Positions 32,322 through 42,910 of a DNA stretch of 64,000 bases are shown here, in pieces. How positions within the stretch are numbered: position 1 is the first letter of the stretch; every line of letters begins with the position of its first letter. Origin of the DNA: Cyprinodon diabolis (Eukaryota; Chordata; Actinopteri; Cyprinodontiformes; Cyprinodontidae); the NCBI GenBank assembly GCA_030533445.1, contig CM060064.1, positions 46,747,787 through 46,811,786 of the forward strand. Reading direction: 5' to 3'. The notes under the pieces are model-generated. The model did no database searches. It saw only the letters and a program-made list of their open reading frames with translations, and was not told the origin of the DNA. The position numbers and the translations under genes are program-made.

Positions 32322-33233
32322 CAGGGGCGGATTTAGGAAATTTGGGGCTGTAGGCAAAGGCTTGCAGGGGGCCGTCTGAATTGAGAAAACAACATATAAA
32401 ACAGCCCCATCCTACAGATAGAGAAATGTTAATAGAATAGACATCCATTATCTGTTCTAGGTTGTGTCCCTCTCTTCTTGTCCCTTTTCTTCTTCTTTTC
32501 CTCTCTATGTTTTGTACTCAGCTGACTTTTCATGCTGTCTCTAAAGGAATGAAAGATTTTTTCCAAGCACTAAGCTCACTTAGCTGATTGCTCCTTCCTG
32601 TGTTTCCAAAAAGGCCAAAGTAAATAACCCAGTCCTTCTTTTCACTGTAGACAAGCCATGATCTGCTTATCTGTTCTCCATTTTTCATTTGGATGAAATA
32701 ATAGCTGCATGAATCATGACAGCAGACAAGATAGAGGAGAGCAGGAGGCGGGGTTACCAATCTACTTGCTCTGGAGAGCAGAGTTCGCTGCTTTTAGATG
32801 TTGTCTCCAAAGTCTCCAGTAGCAGAAAAAAGTCTCTAGATTTGGCGCTAGGAGCTTTTTAGAAATCAAAGTGCTAGAGGTGTCTGAAAAGTGGCTAAAT
32901 ATAGCGACTAAAGCGCTAAGTTGGCAACACTGCTCTTTGCATGGTTTGTTTTCAAATGGTTTGCTGCTGTCTGTTTGGACCTTTCTGAACATGTGCAGCA
33001 AATGGACTGATCCAATATGGTGGACACTGAAGGGGGGGGGGGGGCTGAGACACACTTAATATTATCAGCGTTCTGATGGCATTTTAGCCAAAGGATTTTA
33101 ATCAAAAACCAAAATGTGCACAAATAAGGACTAGCTGTATTAACCATACATGGAAACAGAGTTTTATGGGGCCCCCAGGAACTTGTGGCCCTGGGCAGCT
33201 GTCTAGTTTTGCCTAATGGTAAATCTGCGCCTT
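32322..33233 (-). mobile_element. hAT element D, longer copy
   Basis: This copy is flanked by an 8-bp target duplication with one mismatch, TCCATCCT (32314-32321) and TCCATTCT (33234-33241). It keeps about 280 bp (around 32881-33165) missing from the 29962-30602 copy, including the GCGACTTT-rich module. A G-run lies at 33032-33042. Confidence 0.82.
32530..32760 (-). pseudogene. TTF/ZMYM-type finger remnant, second copy
   Basis: Identical 76-residue translation to the 30164-30394 frame on the opposite strand. Same features and same caveats: metal-binding cysteines lost and no catalytic domain. The identity suggests a recent duplication or gene conversion rather than selection. Confidence 0.5.
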
Positions 33234-33256
33234 TCCATTCTAAAGCTCATTCAGAC

Positions 33257-33810
33257 ACCTCAAACCCCCCCACCCACCCCCACCCCGCTGGTCGGAATAC
33301 TGAGTAAATAAAGTCTGAATTCTTTATTAAACTATCAGTTTAATTGCTTTAAATTCTGTGTATTCAATCCTAATTCAACCAGCTCAATATTGTAATAGTT
33401 ATTACCTTCAAAAACAAAACAAAGATAATTCTGAAATGTCAATATTATCTCCATTTATGCATCTATTTTGTCCCTCAAAGTGCAGAGACTTCATCCTACA
33501 TGGTGGATTCCTGCAGAGAAAAGGTGGAATAAATCAGAAAGCAAAGGATTTACAGATATAAACCCTGAGAAACAACATGACAGAAACAACTGAAGCTAAT
33601 AAAGAGGAATCTGGTCCAGCTGGGGACCATGGAGGCTCTGATGACTAAAGTGGGCCAGGTGAGCGCTTTAAATCAGAAAACAACAGAAGGACCCGACCTT
33701 CATCAACACATCTACAGAGGAACATGAGGAGGATGTTAATGAGGGAGCAGGTGAGGCTATGAGGCGTCCGTCCCCTCTTCTCTGACCTTCTACAGATCAT
33801 CTCCATCGCA
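33257..33810. other. Unassigned intergenic stretch
   Basis: No gene recognised. Contains a C-rich tract at about 33266-33286. Confidence 0.4.
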
Positions 33811-33902
33811 TCATAACCCCTCGCGGGGTGTGTTCGATTTCAAAGACCGGGTCGCTGGAGGATGCACCTTTGAAATCAAACACACCCCACGAGGAGTTAT
33901 GA
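33811..33902. repeat. 92-bp imperfect hairpin
   Basis: The left arm TCATAACCCCTCGCGGGGTG continuing with TGTTCGATTTCAAAG pairs with CTTTGAAATCAAACACACC and the following CCACGAGGAGTTATGA. The arms are about 35 bases with a few mismatches around a 22-base centre. It may be a short foldback MITE; no duplication is evident. Confidence 0.7.
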
Positions 33903-34612
33903 TGGTCAGTGAAAATAAGGAGGCTGGTAGAGTTCTAGCTGTGGATTCAAACAGGCCCAGCTTTACGCTCTGTCACCTAGCAACGGTCATTAACCTGTCT
34001 ATTTACATTCATTTCAGACGGAACTATTCACATATTTGGATTATATTAAACTGAACTTCCAATATTCACCACTGTTCGGCACCATTTCCCTTTTTCGTCT
34101 GAGAGCGGAGCAGCCACCTTACTTGGACTGGCTACGGAGGATATAGCCGACCTGTCCTTTAGAAAAATGGGCAAAAAGAAGGTCGCATTTGTCGGCCGCA
34201 TGACGAGGAGTCTTCCAATCCAAACTGAGCTCAGCGCCGCGCTGTGTCGTAATTAGCCGACGAATCTGGGCTTTGGAGGACGGATTCCATGAATTTGAAC
34301 TCAGCTTCTGTGATCTTCCTCTTATTCTTCTCTGACAGCATGCAGCATCTGACCTCACAGCGCCCGCTTCTGCTGAGCAAGTGCCTGGCGACAGTGGAGG
34401 GGAACAACCATTTCACTGCTGCACAGCTAACCCATCTCATCCACCATGAGCTGCCCCTCCCTCTTGATCATTTCTAGTACCACTTTGAGCATCTTCAAAA
34501 AAAAAAAAATCTCTCCACCATGATGGAGTCTCTGACCTCCACCTCCAGTAGATCTTCTCCTGCATGTTCATACCCTCTGACCCATGAACCAGTCCATCAC
34601 TGCTTCATTAAA
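33903..34612. other. Unassigned intergenic stretch
   Basis: Two overlapping minus-strand frames (34119-34440) of 70-80 codons include MLSEKNKRKITEAEFKFM. I do not recognise a family. They could be an old transposase or gene fragment, or chance. Confidence 0.3.
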
Positions 34613-34819
34613 TTAATTAATTAGAATTAATTGAACTTTATTGATCTCACGTTGGAGAATTGTACCTCTGCATTTAACCCTTCCCCTGGGGACCAGTGGG
34701 CTGCCATTGTGCGGCACCCGGGGAGCAGTGTGGGGTTAAGGGTCTTGCTCAGGGACTCAGCTGCTGGGGCTCAAACTCACAACCTCAGGATTCCAAGCTC
34801 TATGCCCTAACCGCTAGTT
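34613..34819 (-). repeat. tRNA-derived SINE, minus strand
   Basis: Read on the minus strand it begins AACTAGCGGTTAGGGCATAG and has a B-box-like TGTGAGTTTGAGCCCCAG. It continues CTTAACCCCAC and ends with a TCAATAAAGTTCAATTAATT tail. It is related to 60640-60826 on the plus strand. Confidence 0.75.
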
Positions 34820-34931
34820 AAAACTCTGAGAAAAAAGTGAGAATTCTGACTTTTTTCCCATGTTAAACTGAAATAAATTTAAAAATCAGTTAACTTTTTT
34901 TTTTTCAGTGGCCCTAATCGTCTTCCGTAGA
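34820..34931. repeat. Half copy of the GAATTC foldback family
   Basis: It contains GAGAATTCTGACTTTTTTCC, AACTGAAATAAATTTAAAAA and CAGTGGCCCTAATCGTCTTC, i.e. the right half of the foldback at 44991-50324. Its left half is missing where the SINE abuts. Confidence 0.7.
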
Positions 34932-36361
34932 TGGGAGATTAATAGTTAACTTCCAGGTTAAAAAAAGAAGGCTGTAATGTTTCTTTGCCCCCTTGTGGCG
35001 AGTATTTCTGGTTCCCAGTTTTTGTGGATTAATGTGTTTTTTTTGCTTCTGTTACCCTTTGTTATTAAATCTTCAAGAAACCGATTCAGCTTCAGTGTCC
35101 AAACCAAACTTCCACACCTCAGATTATTTCCACCTCTGCTTCCAACCATGGCAGACGGCAGATGATCCCTCAGCCTGGAGCCAAACTCTTCCAGTCCAGG
35201 ATCATTGGACCGAGGCTACAGTGGAGCTTTGCTTTTATTAAGCAGGAATTCATGGAATCGAGTCAATGACATTTTCTTTAAAAGTTTGTTAAATGAATGT
35301 TTTAATGAATCCTGAGACCCTCGTCTTCCCTGTCCCCTGGCTCCAGACCACCCGGACCAAAGCGTACAGTAAACAGCACCATGCAGACATGCTGCCCACA
35401 CAGCGAGCTCCTCTGGCAGTGTTTGTGCTGATCCATCAGAACATCTGTGCTGCACGCACTCAGGACCTAAGAAAGTGTTTATAAGAAGCAGAGACGAGCG
35501 CAGCGACTTCCTGTCTGGAGACAAATGTTCTGTCCGAGAAATGATAAACAGAAACATAGCCATCAGAGATGGAGGAAACGGCCGATGGGAACCACTCCAC
35601 CTGCTCCGCGCTCCAATCCTGGACATCCACTCAGCAGCTGATCAGGGTCAGAGCGACCTCTGACCCTCTGCAGGCTCAGATGTTTGGTCTCATCCAGATG
35701 GAGACAGTCTCCACTCAAGAAACCAGAACAAGGAGCATCTCTGGAGCTCATTTCTGGACTCTTTCAACATTTAAACATTTTACTGCCAACAGGAATAACA
35801 GAAGTGGTCCAGAACGGCAGACAGACTGGGAGCAGAAACCAGCTGTTGGACCTGACAGCTGGTTGGTTTATTGCTTTATCTAAAATGTTAATAATAATTA
35901 TGTCAATATCTGGTATTTTTTATCAGTTAACACGACATGATTTTGTTCTTGCAACAATAATGAAAAAAATGTCCCTCCATAAAAGACAAACCCAGCAGCG
36001 ATTATTCATCGTTCGTTCTACTGACAATCGCTTTGGACTCATTATGGCTCAAACTCCATTTCCCTGCTGGCCTGGTTGAACCTCCAGCTGCCTGCAGCAC
36101 TTTTTCTTTTTCCCCATTCTATCTCTATTCTCCCACTCTGCAGAATCTGTTAGTTCAATCTCTAACGTTCTGCTCTCTCTGCTTTTTCTCATAGTAGCTT
36201 CATCTGGTCTGTTCCTGTTTGGCTGTGACTCCATCCTGGAGAGAAATATCAGCTGTGCTGCTGCCATCAACACCTTTGTTTCTAGATGTTGGAGCTTGGC
36301 CTGTTTTTCAGTGTAGTCCTGTTTCTCTGACTGTGACTAACTGGATGTGCTCTCTTCATCC
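34932..36361. other. Unassigned intergenic stretch
   Basis: No gene or element recognised. A 136-codon minus-strand frame (35216-35626) has no domain signature. Confidence 0.4.
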
Positions 36362-36762
36362 TCTGACATGGGAGCTGGCTCGGAGCTCGTCTGCCTGGCT
36401 GTGTGTTTCCTGGACGGGGCCGCCTGTGGAGCGGGTTGACAGTTGCCTTTTGTATCTATGCTTCTTTTTCTATGTCTGCTTCTGTCTCCTTGAACCCCAG
36501 TGGGCCTCAGCAGATGGCCGCTCACACTGAGCCTGGTTCTGCTGGAGGTTTCTTCCTGTTCAAAGGGAGTTTTTCCTCTCCACTGTCGCTACAAGCATGC
36601 TTAGTGTGAGGGATTGCTGAAGAGTCAATGAGTCGATGCAATCAGCTGGTTTTCCTTAGATAGAAAACTTTGAATCAATCTGACTGGATGATGTAGTGAT
36701 CTGTAAAGTGCGTCAAGATGATGTGTTGTAATTTGGTGCTATAGAAATAAACTGAATTGCCT
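36362..36762 (+). repeat. Dispersed teleost repeat, family R1, long copy
   Basis: Nearly identical over about 400 bp to 59220-59622. The shared part starts with CTCTGACATGGGAGCTGGCT and ends with the ATAGAAATAAACTGAAT tail. The 5210-5470 copy matches only the right two thirds. Confidence 0.8.
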
Positions 36763-37423
36763 GAACTCAGCAGATTGTTCCTCAGTGACCCTAAGTGGAA
36801 CCAAAACACAGACGCCTTTCATTACAATCAGCTAAACGTTTCTTAGTAGTGGAGCAACAGTTGGTCAAGTATTCAGAACAGAGGCGCTAAAGGATGACGG
36901 GAGGGACCTTCATCCTGAGAGCACAAAGACTTTTGATCCTAATCTGGGCCTCTGATTGGTTCCTGGTTCCGCTTGCTCTCCCTGCTAATGACTGAGGGCC
37001 TGGAAATGTAAACTCTGACTAAATGTGGCCTCCAGCAGGCACTCACTCCCAGCCCAACAGGAAATGGGAATAAAATGAAGGACTAAACGGATCTCAGAGG
37101 GACTTTGCTTAAAAACGCCTTCATCTCCATTTCTGACCCTGGAGGTTCTGTTGAAAGGAATCAAATGTGTCAGAGAAATTCCACCTCTAAAGTCACCTCC
37201 TCTGATGTATGGAGAGAAAATAGTTTCAACATATTGAAAGCAGAGGAGATTTTTTAGAAAAATATTTGAAGAATTTGGAAATTAAATATAAGAGTTTAAC
37301 TGCTAATTTTACAGCTTTTCCAAATGACATAATGTAGAAATGCCTATTCTGAAGCATGTTCTATATTATTGCTTTTAAAAAAAAAATACCTACTAGAAGG
37401 TGTTAGCTTTCAAATGACATATC
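36763..37423. other. Unassigned intergenic stretch
   Basis: No gene or element recognised. Confidence 0.4.
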
Positions 37424-37835
37424 ACTAGAGCTGGGTATTTTCACCAAAGTCCTGAATCCATTCGATTTTGATTCATACAGTTCTAAATCGATTAATTTCG
37501 ATTCGATCTGTTTTTACAACAATGAAAGTGGTTCAAATGTGTTTCAAAACACTCATGTATTTTATTTTTTTCCTGTCACATTAAACACAAAGTGCAAACT
37601 TGTAAATCGGACAGTTTGAACTTGAGATGTGAACAAAACTGTCTCAAAAGTGCAAACTTGTTTGTGAAAAGTGAAAAAGTGAAGTCATCTTGAGAGCATC
37701 TTTCCTGCTCATTTGAATGTGAACGTCACGTGCGTCACTATAAAACAAATCGATCTCATTTTCTAGGCATCAATTTTGAAAAACTGTAAAGGAATCGATT
37801 CAAAATCGATTAAATCTTTTTTTTTTTACCCAGCC
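37424..37835. mobile_element. hAT-like MITE
   Basis: The ends AGCTGGGTA and TACCCAGC are inverted repeats. The subterminal regions carry many ATCGATT/AATCGAT motifs. There is no coding capacity, and the 8-bp duplication is not clean. Confidence 0.55.
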
Positions 37836-37915
37836 CAACGTATGACACATGTTATTTGGGCTTACAGTTCCTAAGTTATTGGTTTTTCCATTTGTATGCA
37901 GAATAGGTGAGGATA

Positions 37916-37966
37916 CACTCTGGAGTACTTTTTTGATATCTGATATCAAAAAAGTACTCCAGAGTG
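37916..37966. repeat. Perfect 25-bp inverted repeat with one-base centre
   Basis: CACTCTGGAGTACTTTTTTG followed by ATATC, a single T, and then the exact reverse complement. No mismatches in 25 pairs. Confidence 0.95.
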
Positions 37967-38134
37967 TTGTTCAGCATGTAAGCTTGATGAGGGTGAGTAG
38001 AAAATGAAGGCTCATCATGTTTTGGGTGTACTATTCCTTTAATAAAAAAAGATTGTTTACAGACCCCCGAAACGCCGGCTTCATATGAGAGGCTGGTTTG
38101 GTGAAAAATTTGTTTGACTTCGTATGGACGGGGC

Positions 38135-38646
38135 CTTACTTTACTACTTATTTTTATGGCGACTTTTTACTTCTACTCCTTACATTTAAAAAAATTGTCT
38201 CGTTACTTTAGTTTTGAATCATTTCAATGGAGTTACCGTTATTATTTTTCACGTCATCAATACCAAATTCAATCTAATTGGATGGGAATCTACGTTGCAT
38301 TTGACGCACCACTACAAGATGAATCGACAGATTCGGCGGTATTCATTCGCGGCAAATCATTGCAGCTTGGTGGCGGTGGCGTTAGCATAGTAGCATGGAC
38401 GACGAGATGATTGAAAATGAACACAACGGAGATCTAGTCCTATTGGCAGACATCCATTTAAAATGAAGGCAACGGCATGAAAAGAGTGGTTTCTACTTTT
38501 ACTTTTATACTTTAAGTACATTTACAAGCCTGTACTTTGTTACTTTTACTTGAGTAAAGAAGTTTAATCAGTACTTCCACTTTTACCAGAGTATTTTTAC
38601 TGTACTTTTACTCAAGTACGGAAAGTGAGTACTTTTACCATCTCTG
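38135..38646. mobile_element. hAT element A, 5'-truncated uninterrupted copy
   Basis: It matches element A (15761-18532) with elements B and C absent, and ends TTTTACCATCTCTG. The left terminus is missing. It preserves the empty site AAATGAAC for element B at about 38417-38424. Confidence 0.8.
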
Positions 38647-38649
38647 GTG

Positions 38650-39969
38650 TTAAGAGGATAAACCTGCTGTTTTCAAACTTCCTTTTTTTCAAATGTTTCG
38701 TTTTAAGTCAATAATAGCAGCATAAATTTCTCTCCATAAGAAAACTCGATAGGCTTCCCTATAAATGACCCCTTTGGTGGAAAAGGAGCCTCCGGCCCGG
38801 TTCTGTGCTGGAGGAGGTTGGATCATGGTATGGGCCCCCCTCTGTTGGCAGCTTTGATGCAGTAAAGTCCATCAGAACCTTCAGGATCGCATCTTCTCCA
38901 GGAATGATCATCTATTTTCCATCAAGAGGTTTAAAAACAACAATCCAACCTGTGAGGAGGAGGACGGTACAGCGGCTGGTCTGAGCTGCCCATCAGAGTT
39001 GTTTGTGTGCGATAAGGAGGTTTTTATTTCCTGTTGCCAGTTTACAACATTGTTTTTTGTCAACTGAAAAAAAAAATGGGAGGAAAGAAAAAAGTCTCTA
39101 GAGAGAACTGAGGTCGCTGAATGATCCATAAATTATGAAGCGAACGTGACAGGGCGCCACAGTTTGGAAAGAAGGCTGTTGCTGCAACTTGATTGCAGGA
39201 AATGAAAACCTGAACATGCCTGGAAACGAGGAGCGTCGCTCATCCCGACTGACGCTCCATGAGGAGAACCACAGAACAAGCACTCTGCTGTCCCAAGTAT
39301 GGAGAGCTGTATCTGATTTAATGCAGATGGTGTTTCTAATGCACAGATTAGATTCTGGGTGCACTGACTTTATTCTGAGAACTGCTGCTGCTCATCAGGC
39401 CTCTGATTGAACAGTCAGGGAGGAGATTCATTGACTCCTAATCATTAGACATGATGGGAAAATATTAAGCTTCAGCATTCAGCCGGCAGGAGGATTAACA
39501 TGAGGAGAAATATGAGGAAAATTCCAGGTTTATATAAATATTTGGAAAGTTTGAGTCACTTGGGCAATAAAAATATGAATAAAACTCTTAATAAGGCTGC
39601 TAAGGTTTACGAGGAGAAACGTTGACTGTGTGAAAAAACTTACAGCAGAAATAATTCAGCATGATGTGCAAACAGATGAACATGTTTTACCTTAAAAGGG
39701 CAAGAGGAAAAAAAACATTCCACTAAATAAATCAAAATTAATAAAACCATTAAACTGATGCTAAACCAATAAACATGAATTATTTCCACAAAAAATAAAA
39801 CAGGCTGGATAAGTTATATAGTTTATATAAAGAAGGAGTTAGCCTTATATCAAATGCATTTCATTCAAGCTTCAGGTTCTGCCGCTTTGAAGGCAAATCA
39901 GGTAACAAACACAGAGCTGCGCCTTATTTCTGCAGCTTCCTTCCAAAAGGAAATCAAAGATTAACTTAC
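38650..39969. other. Unassigned intergenic stretch
   Basis: No gene or element recognised on either strand. Confidence 0.4.
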
Positions 39970-40138
39970 AGATGTGCCGCTCTGCGTCCGCTTCCCAGCA
40001 CTCCAGACGCGCGAGTCCCACAGCCATGTAGGGAGGCGCAGGCATGACCCCGGTGGAAACTCCTCCAGCTGCCTGCTCCTCCCTCTTTGCTCCCTGAGCC
40101 GCTGCAGAGTCAGACGGGATCAGCATGAAGAAAAACAT
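39970..40138 (-). CDS. Candidate first exon of an unidentified gene
   Basis: A minus-strand frame opens at ATG 40136-40138 (MFFFMLIPSDSAAAQGAK). It includes a second ATG (MPAPPYMAVGLARLECW) and reaches GCACATCT followed by the donor GTAAGT at 39964-39969. The segment is richer in CpG than its surroundings. These features suit a coding first exon, but I recognise no family, find no partner exon in the window, and a 57-codon frame with a donor can arise by chance. Confidence 0.25.
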
Positions 40139-40339
40139 CTTCTCTCAACCTGCAGACCTTCGTTCCCAGGAAATGGGAGGAAATGCTTGAATCATTCAGG
40201 GAGCAGGAATCTTTTCCACCAAACAGATTAAATCACTGAAGACTTCAGATTACCTGCTGAGGGTTTCAGGTCTGAGAGTGACACACCATCATCATCATGC
40301 CTGTTAAATAATGTATTCCTGTACATTTTTGGATGATCT

Positions 40340-40515
40340 ATTCTCCACTGATGCCTCATTTTCCCCCCATAGCGCCCCAGGGCTCCATCCTGGGTCACGT
40401 GATCTTTACACTTTGCTGCCAATGGGATCTCTGACAGCCGGGGACGACCTCGGCTTCCACTGCTATGCAGACGATCGCCTGATTTCATGGTGTTTACAGA
40501 TACAAATGGAGCCTT
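40340..40515 (+). pseudogene. LINE reverse-transcriptase palm fragment
   Basis: One frame reads APQGSILGHVIFTL and another LGFHCYADD, matching the PQGSxLGPxLF and YADD motifs of non-LTR reverse transcriptases. The two motifs are in different frames, so the fragment is frameshifted and inactive. Confidence 0.75.
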
Positions 40516-41318
40516 TCAAACCTCAACTGTCAGGTTTCAGACTTTAAGGTGTGGTTAGGGTAGAATGGTAGAACAGTTTCCACTGGTGAATCGGCCCACT
40601 CTGTGTTTCAGCAGTAAGGATCTTTTTGTAACTACGCCTTTTTACTATGGTAAAACCTTTTACCAACATCTCCTCTGAATCCTCTGTCTGTTTTCATCCT
40701 TTGGGAAATGATTTCGCTTTCTGTGGTAGAGCTTCAGGACCTGAGATGTTCTCCAGGAATGTGAGGAGGAGGACAAAGGGGAGAGATTAGCTGCGGAACC
40801 AGACAGAGGCGGCTGTTTGCAATTAAAACTAGCGGGAATAAAAAGTTTCATCTTCAAACACTGAAGCTGCTCTGCATTCAATTTTCACAGAAACTGAGAA
40901 AAAAAAAGAAACTAATTGAGGGAATAATTTGATCCCAGATGGAGACGAATCACTGCAGCTGTGTATCCACACTCACACCAGGGCCACTTTGTTTTATTTA
41001 CTAGTCAGAGTCTCGAAAAACATGTTTTAAACCAACAGCCTCACATTAAAGCATCAAAAGGTCAATTATTTACAAATCACGTCAGATATAAGTTTAACTC
41101 TTTTAAACAGTTTAACATTCCTTTAACAACATGGTTGATCACACAGAGTTCAGACATTTGTTGCTTATTTTGATACATTTCATGTTTAATTATTATTAAT
41201 ATTAATAAAAGGAGCCCAGTAAATTATCTAGTGTGTACAATCACTAATAAACAAATACGTCTTGCAGGTATGATATGGTTTTGTTTTAAAGGAAAAGTTC
41301 GGTCAGCGAGGAATAATC
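40516..41318. other. Unassigned intergenic stretch
   Basis: No gene or element recognised. Confidence 0.4.
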
Positions 41319-41331
41319 AATGGATCATTAT

Positions 41332-41547
41332 GCTGATGAAGGTTCTCAGTCATCCATGTCAGAGTCATTCTGTAAAAATTCAAAAAATATCCACTGGACT
41401 TGGTTTTCAAGATTTGAAGACGTTTCTCCACCTCTCCAGGAGGCTTTCTCAATTCAAATGTGAATTGAGAAAGCTTCCTGGAGAGGTGGCGAAACGTCTT
41501 CAAATCTTGAAAACCAAGTCCAGTGGATATTTTTTGAATTTTTACGT
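41332..41547. repeat. Snap-back repeat with 13-bp flanking direct repeats
   Basis: Positions 41372-41545 form a near-perfect inverted repeat with arms of about 86 bases (GTAAAAATTCAAAAAATATC at the outer end, TTTCTCAATTCA at the centre). The unit is bounded by direct copies of AATGGATCATTAT at 41319-41331 and 41548-41560. Single-arm relatives occur at 52640-52755 and, more distantly, at 1-151, 19853-20005 and 55690-55765. Confidence 0.8.
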
Positions 41548-41560
41548 AATGGATCATTAT

Positions 41561-42073
41561 ATCTTAAACTAATACTGTCAGGGTTTGGTTGAGGCTTTGA
41601 GGTCCCAAATGCAGAGGTGAGGAGGCAGGGGTGAGTTCTTGAAGATTTAATAAAGTACCCTCAGGTAACTGAGGCAGGAATCCAAAAAAGCAAAATACAG
41701 AAAAACCCGAACCTTGGAGACATCAGGGAAAACAAACAAGAGGAGCCAGGAAAAGACTGAACAAAGACAGGGCTAATGAGCTGATTGGGAGCAGGTGTGA
41801 ACAGAGGATCCTAGAAGAAGCTAGGGAGAAGGAGACCAACACCAGAGGGCAGCAGAGGGCATTCGAGAAAAACCTAAGAACTCAAATATATCCAGAAAAC
41901 ACAGCAAAATAGTAATAAAACCAATAAAACTAGAAAAACATGCATCAAAGGAAACTTAAACAGAACCAAAACTTTGACAAATACGTTCACGGGGATTTAA
42001 TGAATCATCAGTAAAAAAATAAAATAATAATTTTCATCACGATCACTGAGTCTGGGAGCGGCCATTTTTGCCC
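41561..42073. other. Unassigned intergenic stretch
   Basis: No gene or element recognised. Confidence 0.4.
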
Positions 42074-42262
42074 AAATATAGTAGCCCCTCCCTCCTGCCA
42101 TCTTCCAGCAGTGACGTCACGGTGCGGTAAGCCTAGCGCCATTCTCCCCGCTTTACAAGCTAAATCAATGGGAACTACTAGACACATCTGCAATCAACAA
42201 CAATTATTGAAGATTTCCAGAGGACTTCACCATTGAAATTCACCAGAGCTATAGTGAAACTG
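42074..42262 (+). repeat. Inverted partner of 51512-51696
   Basis: From AATATAGTAGCCCCTCCCTC to CACCAGAGCTATAGTGAA this segment is almost identical to the reverse complement of 51512-51696. Immediately downstream lies a THAP-domain remnant, so this is probably the promoter/5' UTR of a THAP-type transposon gene. Confidence 0.85.
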
Positions 42263-42265
42263 ACA

Positions 42266-42485
42266 ATGCCCACGTGCATGGCAGCTGGATGCTGGAATAC
42301 ATCGGGTAAAAGTGAAAATAAAGAGTTATTCCACCTTTCTGATTCCTGATCCTCCACGGACGGGTTGGTCGTTGGATCGCCAACTCGAAGAGGGAGGATT
42401 TGCCATCGAACTTCTGGCCAGAGAAAAAACCCGTAATATGTAGCCAACATTTGGAAGAAGAATGTTTTCAAGATGACTTGGATAA
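42266..42485 (+). pseudogene. THAP-domain remnant
   Basis: The frame from ATG 42266 reads MPTCMAAGCWNTSGKSENK and KELFHLSDS before a stop. After a frameshift, sequence coding ICSQHLEEECFQDD follows near 42435-42480. The order C-x4-C, then FH, then C-x2-H is the C2CH signature of THAP domains, which start proteins with MP. The tryptophan and AVPTIF-type end of the domain are not clear. THAP domains occur at the N-terminus of P-element-like transposases and of host DNA-binding proteins; the repeated upstream sequence favours a transposon. Confidence 0.6.
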
Positions 42486-42719
42486 TAGCGCGTTGTGACA
42501 AACACCAGATACAGCACTGGGACTTGATCAACAGCCGATACCGCACCGTGACAATGTCACTAACCAGTAGGTGGCAGTAGTGTTCTTTGACAAACATGGA
42601 TGCCTCCAGTAAAGCACATTCACATGAAAATTACTCTGAATTAAAAACACTGATCATTTATTGAACAGGATGGAATCATTTCAGATTTAAAGAACTTTCA
42701 GAAGTTTGAATTCTGAGTA

Positions 42720-42910
42720 TGAGCGACTTTTCCTTTAATGTATTTGAGTTTAATATAGGAAAACTTTTCCAGTGGTCCTTATCCTCTGCTGTAGAATAAG
42801 TCAGAATTCTGACTTTAATCTCATAATTCTGTGAAAAAAGTCTGAGTTAAACTTGTTTTCCTATATTAAACCCAAATAAAATAAAATAAAAAATCAGTTA
42901 ACTTGTTAAA
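42720..42910. repeat. Diverged copy of the GAATTC foldback family
   Basis: It contains TTTTCCAGTGGTCCTTATCC, GTCAGAATTCTGACTTTAAT and AAAATCAGTTAACTTG, the same blocks as 44991-50324 in rearranged order. Confidence 0.6.

Noticed and set aside
34119..34440. Minus-strand frames with MLSEKNKRKITEAEFKFM
   Set aside because: Looks somewhat protein-like, but I cannot link it to a family and the frame is short and broken.
35216..35626. 136-codon minus-strand frame
   Set aside because: No recognisable domain, no splice context, and the composition is not clearly coding.
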